NCBI GenBank assembly: GCA_900546295.1
Contig: URCK01000045.1
Coordinates: 1-13,889 of the forward strand
DNA: 13,889 nucleotides
Direction of reading: 5' to 3'
Origin: an uncultured Eubacteriales bacterium
Lineage (GTDB): Bacteria; Bacillota; Clostridia; Oscillospirales; Oscillospiraceae
Shown here: in pieces, positions 10,679 through 13,889 of the stretch
How the letters are laid out: each line of letters starts with the position of its first letter
Position numbering within the stretch: the stretch's first letter is position 1
Notes under the pieces: generated by a model
Told to the model about the DNA's origin: nothing
Databases searched by the model: none
Seen by the model: the letters and a program-made list of their open reading frames with translations, nothing else
Program-made: the position numbers and the translations under genes

Positions 10679-12538
10679 AGTAATATAGAGCATCAGCGCC
10701 GCGACGTCCGCCGGGCTGACGCCCGAGATGCGGCCCGCCTGCCCCAGATTCTGCGGGCGGATGGCAGCGAGCTTCTCGCGCGCCTCCAGCCGAAGGCCGT
10801 CGATCTTTGCATAGTCGATGTCCTCGGGAATGGCGCGGCGCTCCAATCTCGCAAACTCCGCGACCTCCGCCATCTGGCGGCGGATGTAGCCCTCGTACTT
10901 GACCGCGATCTCCACGCTCTCGGCGAGCGCGGGCGGGAAGGCGCGGCAAATCTCGTCAAAGGCACGCAGATCGTCATATTTGATCTGCGGGCGGCGCAGC
11001 AGCGCGATGAGGGGACTGCCGTCGCGCACCTCCGCCGTGCCGCGCGCGGAAAGCAGGGCGTTGAGCGCGTCGGACGCGCCTACGCCCGTGTGCTCGAGGC
11101 GCTTGATCTCGCGGCGCACGGCATCATATTTATCATTCACTTTTTGCAGCGCTTCGTCGCTCACAAGCCCAAGCTCGTGGCCGATGGGCGCAAGGCGCTC
11201 GTCGGCGTTGTCCTGCCGGAGGATGAGGCGGTACTCGCTGCGGCTCGTCATCATGCGGTAGGGCTCGTTCGTTCCCTTGGTCACAAGGTCGTCGATGAGC
11301 GTGCCGATGTAGGCCTGCTCGCGGCCTAAAATAAAGGGCAGCTCGCCCTTGATTTTCCGCGCGGCGTTCACACCCGCGACAAAGCCCTGCACCGCCGCCT
11401 CCTCGTAGCCCGACGAGCCGTTGAACTGTCCCGCGCCGTACAGGCCGGAAATGTGCTTGTATTCAAGCGTCGGGTAAAGCGCGGTGGGGTCGATGCAGTC
11501 ATACTCGATGGCGTAGGCCGGGCGCATCATCTCCGCGTGCTCAAGCCCCTTGACCGAGTGCAGCATTTCAAGCTGCACCTCCTCGGGCATGGAAGAGGAA
11601 AAACCCTGAATGTAGAGTTCCTCGGTGTCAAGCCCCATCGGCTCGATGAAGAGCTGATGGCGTGGCTTATCGGGGAAGCGGACGATCTTCGTCTCGATAC
11701 TCGGGCAGTAGCGCGGGCCGACGCCCTCGATGACGCCCGAGTAGATGGGACTGCGATCCAGATTCTCGCGGATGACGCGGTGCGTCTCCTCCGTGGTGTA
11801 GGTCAAATAGCAGACCACCTGATTTTGAGGCGGCGTTTGCGTCGAAAACGAGAAGGGCAGGGGCGCTTCGTCGCCCGTCTGCACTTCCATTTGAGAAAAA
11901 TCGACGCTGCGCGCGTTCACGCGCGGCGGCGTGCCGGTCTTGAAACGGCGCAGCGGCAGTCCGAGCTTTTTGAGCGCGTCCGCCAGCGTGAGCGAGGCGT
12001 GCATCCCGTCGGGGCCGCTCTCGCGCACACATTCGCCGACGATGGTACGCCCGTCCAGAAATGTCCCCGAGCAGAGGATGACGGCCCTGACCGCGTAAAC
12101 GCCGCCCGTTTCCGTCACGACGGCGGAAACATGTCCGTCCTCCACGCGAAGATCGACGATCTCCGCCTGACGCAGCAAAAGATTTTCCTGCCGCTCGAGC
12201 GCGTGCTTCATCACGCTCTGGTAGCGCCGCCGGTCAGCCTGCGCGCGCAGCGACCAGACGGCGGGGCCCTTGCCGCGGTTGAGCATCCGGTACTGGATGC
12301 AGGCTTCATCCGCCGCCCTTGCCATCTCGCCGCCGAGGGCGTCGAGCTCGCGCACGAGATGGCCCTTGCCCGTGCCGCCGATGGCGGGGTTGCAGGGCAT
12401 GTTGCCCACCGCGTCTAAGTTGATGGTAAAGCAGACCGTCTTCATCCCGAGGCGCGCACAGGCAAGAGATGCCTCGATGCCCGCGTGTCCCGCGCCGATG
12501 ATGGCGACATCGTAGCTTCCGGCAGAAAATTCACGCAT
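10661..12538 (-). CDS. mnmG: tRNA uridine-5-carboxymethylaminomethyl modification enzyme MnmG (GidA)
   Basis: MnmG is the FAD-binding partner of MnmE; together they install (carboxymethyl)aminomethyl groups at the wobble uridine of several tRNAs. The 625 residues have the normal length. Seen: dinucleotide-binding motif VAIIGAGHAGIEASLA (about 11-26); MPCNPAIGGTGKGHLVRELD with conserved Cys49; YRMLNRGKGPAVWSLRAQAD; KTGTPPRVNARSVDFS; GPRYCPSIETKIVRFP with the second conserved Cys; GLYGAGQFNGSSGYEEAAVQ; and the C-terminal helical MnmE-binding domain ending with GRISGVSPADVAAL. AAAGGGG, located inside the end of the upstream phosphoesterase gene, precedes the ATG. Only 4 bases separate the two genes, so they are co-transcribed and probably translationally coupled. 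MnmE is not in the window. The stop codon lies in the loop of its terminator. Confidence 0.97.
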   Translation of the reverse strand: MREFSAGSYDVAIIGAGHAGIEASLACARLGMKTVCFTINLDAVGNMPCNPAIGGTGKGHLVRELDALGGEMARAADEACIQYRMLNRGKGPAVWSLRAQADRRRYQSVMKHALERQENLLLRQAEIVDLRVEDGHVSAVVTETGGVYAVRAVILCSGTFLDGRTIVGECVRESGPDGMHASLTLADALKKLGLPLRRFKTGTPPRVNARSVDFSQMEVQTGDEAPLPFSFSTQTPPQNQVVCYLTYTTEETHRVIRENLDRSPIYSGVIEGVGPRYCPSIETKIVRFPDKPRHQLFIEPMGLDTEELYIQGFSSSMPEEVQLEMLHSVKGLEHAEMMRPAYAIEYDCIDPTALYPTLEYKHISGLYGAGQFNGSSGYEEAAVQGFVAGVNAARKIKGELPFILGREQAYIGTLIDDLVTKGTNEPYRMMTSRSEYRLILRQDNADERLAPIGHELGLVSDEALQKVNDKYDAVRREIKRLEHTGVGASDALNALLSARGTAEVRDGSPLIALLRRPQIKYDDLRAFDEICRAFPPALAESVEIAVKYEGYIRRQMAEVAEFARLERRAIPEDIDYAKIDGLRLEAREKLAAIRPQNLGQAGRISGVSPADVAALMLYITSKTRD

Positions 12539-12542
12539 AGCC

Positions 12543-13400
12543 TCAGCCCCTTTCCAGTGTGATGACCGCGACCTGCGGGCGGTTGAAGATGCGCGGGATG
12601 ATCTTCGGCGAGTTGCCGAGCCCGCGGCTGACGAAGACGGACGCGCCGTTGTCTGAATAAAAGCCCGCCGTGTGCGTGGGGAAGAGGTTGCGCTGCGTGC
12701 CGAACACCCCGCCCACGAACGGGAATCTCCAGATGCCGCCGTGGCCGTGGCCGGAGAGCGTCAGGTCTGCGCCGAGGAGACTGTATTCCCGCGCAAAGCG
12801 GTCGTTGCGATGCGCCAGCAGCATCCAGAAGGGGTCGCCGCAGGCGGCGTAGACCTCCTGGGCAAGCTCCTGCGGCGTTTCCTGATCGGCGTAGCCGTTC
12901 GGATCGTCGATGCCCGCGAGCACGATGGTATCGCCGTTTCGCGCAAGATACATAAATTCATTGGAGAGCACCGTCACGCCGCTCTCCCGCAGCGTGCGCT
13001 TGATCTCCTCCACGACCTTTGTGCCGTGACCCCACTCGTGGTTGCCCGTGACGTAATACGTCGGCGCGATGGCAGAGAGCGCCGTGCCGACCTCGCCGGC
13101 GTAGATGGTCGGGTTCTCGGTCTTGCGGTCGACCAGGTCGCCCGTCACGAAGATATACTCCGGCTGCGCGGCCTTGACCGCACTGTACAGGCGCTCGTTG
13201 CCCTTGCCGAAGTATTTGCCGTGCAGGTCGCTCAGGTGCACGACGCGGCAGCCGTCAAAGCCCGCGGGCAGCGCGAGCGAGGTGAACGTGACCTCGTCTG
13301 TTTCGATGCTGCTGTTGTCCCAGCAGAGGAAGAGGCCGAGCAGCACGATGAGGATAAGCAAATTGCGCCAAAAATGATGTTTTCTTCTTTGATTCGCCAT
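12543..13400 (-). CDS. Membrane-anchored calcineurin-like metallophosphoesterase
   Basis: A 285-residue protein of the YkuE/YaeI-type metallophosphoesterase group. It has an N-terminal basic stretch and one transmembrane segment (NLLILIVLLGLFLCW), then an extracytoplasmic catalytic domain with the dimetal motifs in order: LSDLHG, VTGDLVDR, VTGNHEWG, LLAHRND and LTLSGHGHGG. All metal-ligand residues are present. The substrate is not deducible; relatives act on phosphoesters such as nucleotide-linked lipids. The ATG at 13400 (MANQRR) has AGGAG 5 bases upstream; an in-frame upstream ATG at 13424 has no ribosome binding site and is less likely. It has its own predicted promoter and runs directly into mnmG. 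Confidence 0.92.
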   Translation of the reverse strand: MANQRRKHHFWRNLLILIVLLGLFLCWDNSSIETDEVTFTSLALPAGFDGCRVVHLSDLHGKYFGKGNERLYSAVKAAQPEYIFVTGDLVDRKTENPTIYAGEVGTALSAIAPTYYVTGNHEWGHGTKVVEEIKRTLRESGVTVLSNEFMYLARNGDTIVLAGIDDPNGYADQETPQELAQEVYAACGDPFWMLLAHRNDRFAREYSLLGADLTLSGHGHGGIWRFPFVGGVFGTQRNLFPTHTAGFYSDNGASVFVSRGLGNSPKIIPRIFNRPQVAVITLERG

Positions 13401-13440
13401 GGAAGCTCCTATCGGTATGCGCACAAATGCGCGGAAAAGG

Positions 13441-13466
13441 TAAGGGGCGGCTTTTGCCGCCCCTTA
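13441..13466. terminator. GC-rich hairpin between the ABC permease gene and the phosphoesterase gene
   Basis: A perfect 11-bp stem TAAGGGGCGGC / GCCGCCCCTTA with a TTTT (+ strand) or AAAA (- strand) loop. On the minus strand only CCUUUUCC follows, so it is at best a weak terminator for the permease gene. A second small hairpin (GCGCA/TGCGC) lies near 13422-13435. Confidence 0.55.
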
Positions 13467-13495
13467 TTGTAGCACAATGCACTGCCGCGAAACAA
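13466..13495 (-). promoter_or_regulatory. Possible promoter of the phosphoesterase-mnmG operon
   Basis: On the minus strand, TTGTTT (13490-13495), an 18-base spacer and TACAAT (13466-13471) preceded by an extended -10 TGC. The start would fall inside the hairpin at 13441-13466. Confidence 0.55.
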
Positions 13496-13500
13496 GAAAT

Positions 13501-13889
13501 TTATTCCGCGCTCTTGAGACTCTCGACCATATCGATCTTCTTCATCCTGAAGTGCGCGAGAACATTGACAAGGAAGGAGAAGATCGTCGTCAGGATCGCC
13601 GCATAGAGGTAGGCCGTCGCCTTGGTCTGCCGCCCGAACATCATAAGGTCGATCTCCGTGGAGCGGACAAGGTAGATGTGCAGCCAGTGGCCCATGAAGC
13701 AGCCTATGAGGATGCCGAACACCGTCAGCACGATGTTCTCGCGGTAGACGTAGGCCGAAACCTCCCTGTCGTAAAAGCCCAGCAGCTTGATCGTGGCAAG
13801 CTCGCGCTGGCGCTCGGTGATGTTGATGTTCGAGAGGTTGAAGAGCACGACCATCGCCAGCGCCGCCGCCGCCAGAATGATGATGACCA
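13501..13889 (-). CDS. FtsX-like ABC transporter permease, C-terminal part (cut by window edge)
   Basis: The open frame continues through the right edge (VIIILAAAALA before an internal Met), so the visible 129 codons are the C-terminal end of a larger protein. They form three membrane helices of an FtsX/MacB-type permease domain: a helix ending MVVLFNLSNINI, the conserved cytoplasmic loop ERQRELATIKLLGFYDREV, a helix around IVLTVFGILIGCFMGHWL, and a last helix AYLYAAILTTIFSFLVNVLA followed by RMKKIDMVESLKSAE. The R-E-(L/I)-A-(T/V)-(I/L)-K-x-L-G-F signature is typical of this permease family. These permeases work with an ATPase to move lipids, peptides or drugs; the partner is outside the window. 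Confidence 0.9.
   Translation of the reverse strand, partial: VIIILAAAALAMVVLFNLSNINITERQRELATIKLLGFYDREVSAYVYRENIVLTVFGILIGCFMGHWLHIYLVRSTEIDLMMFGRQTKATAYLYAAILTTIFSFLVNVLAHFRMKKIDMVESLKSAE

Noticed and set aside
11453..12418. 321-codon open frame on the plus strand opposite mnmG
   Set aside because: Antisense to a complete MnmG; no ribosome binding site or recognisable domain.

Overview
The window reads as a stretch of chromosome from a GC-rich, Gram-positive anaerobe, most likely a gut Oscillospiraceae/Ruminococcaceae-type Clostridia. This is inferred from the strong AAGGAGG ribosome binding sites, the rpsF-ssb-rpsR cluster, a T-box in front of ileS, a lipoprotein with stalk-like repeats, and an orphan Na+-decarboxylase beta subunit followed by a tiny gamma-like subunit. 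I see no phage, IS, CRISPR, tRNA or rRNA.

Layout. At the left, a leftward rimP-nusA operon (nusA cut by the edge) has a clear promoter and a terminator-like leader hairpin. A rightward MATE efflux gene follows, with its own promoter and terminator. Next comes the leftward rpsF-ssb-rpsR operon (promoter, leader hairpin, terminator), and divergent from it a rightward lipoprotein gene. A perfect palindromic terminator separates that gene from leftward queT and ileS. The ileS gene is driven by a consensus promoter and a T-box leader whose specifier codon is AUC (Ile). An extra, strongly structured stretch of about 165 bases lies between the T-box terminator and the ileS start.

Divergent from ileS is the most interesting unit: a promoter, a leader resembling the yybP-ykoY (Mn2+) riboswitch with its own terminator, a decarboxylase beta subunit (OadB/GcdB family), and a 38-residue OadG-like membrane peptide. 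No biotin-carrying or carboxyltransferase subunit is in the window. Metal-controlled expression of an orphan OadB/OadG pair is not the classical role of either part and suggests an ion-transport function.

Farther right, leftward mnmG is preceded after 4 bases by a membrane-anchored metallophosphoesterase. Its stop codon forms the loop of its own terminator hairpin. The window ends in the C-terminal part of an FtsX-type ABC permease.

Most genes serve translation or RNA metabolism (NusA, RimP, S6, S18, IleRS, MnmG, queuosine-precursor uptake), and several have RNA-level control. Two intergenic elements (around 8443-8556 and 10515-10612) share a 9-bp stem with a 13-base loop. The stem bases differ between copies in a compensating way, so they look like members of a structured repeat family.
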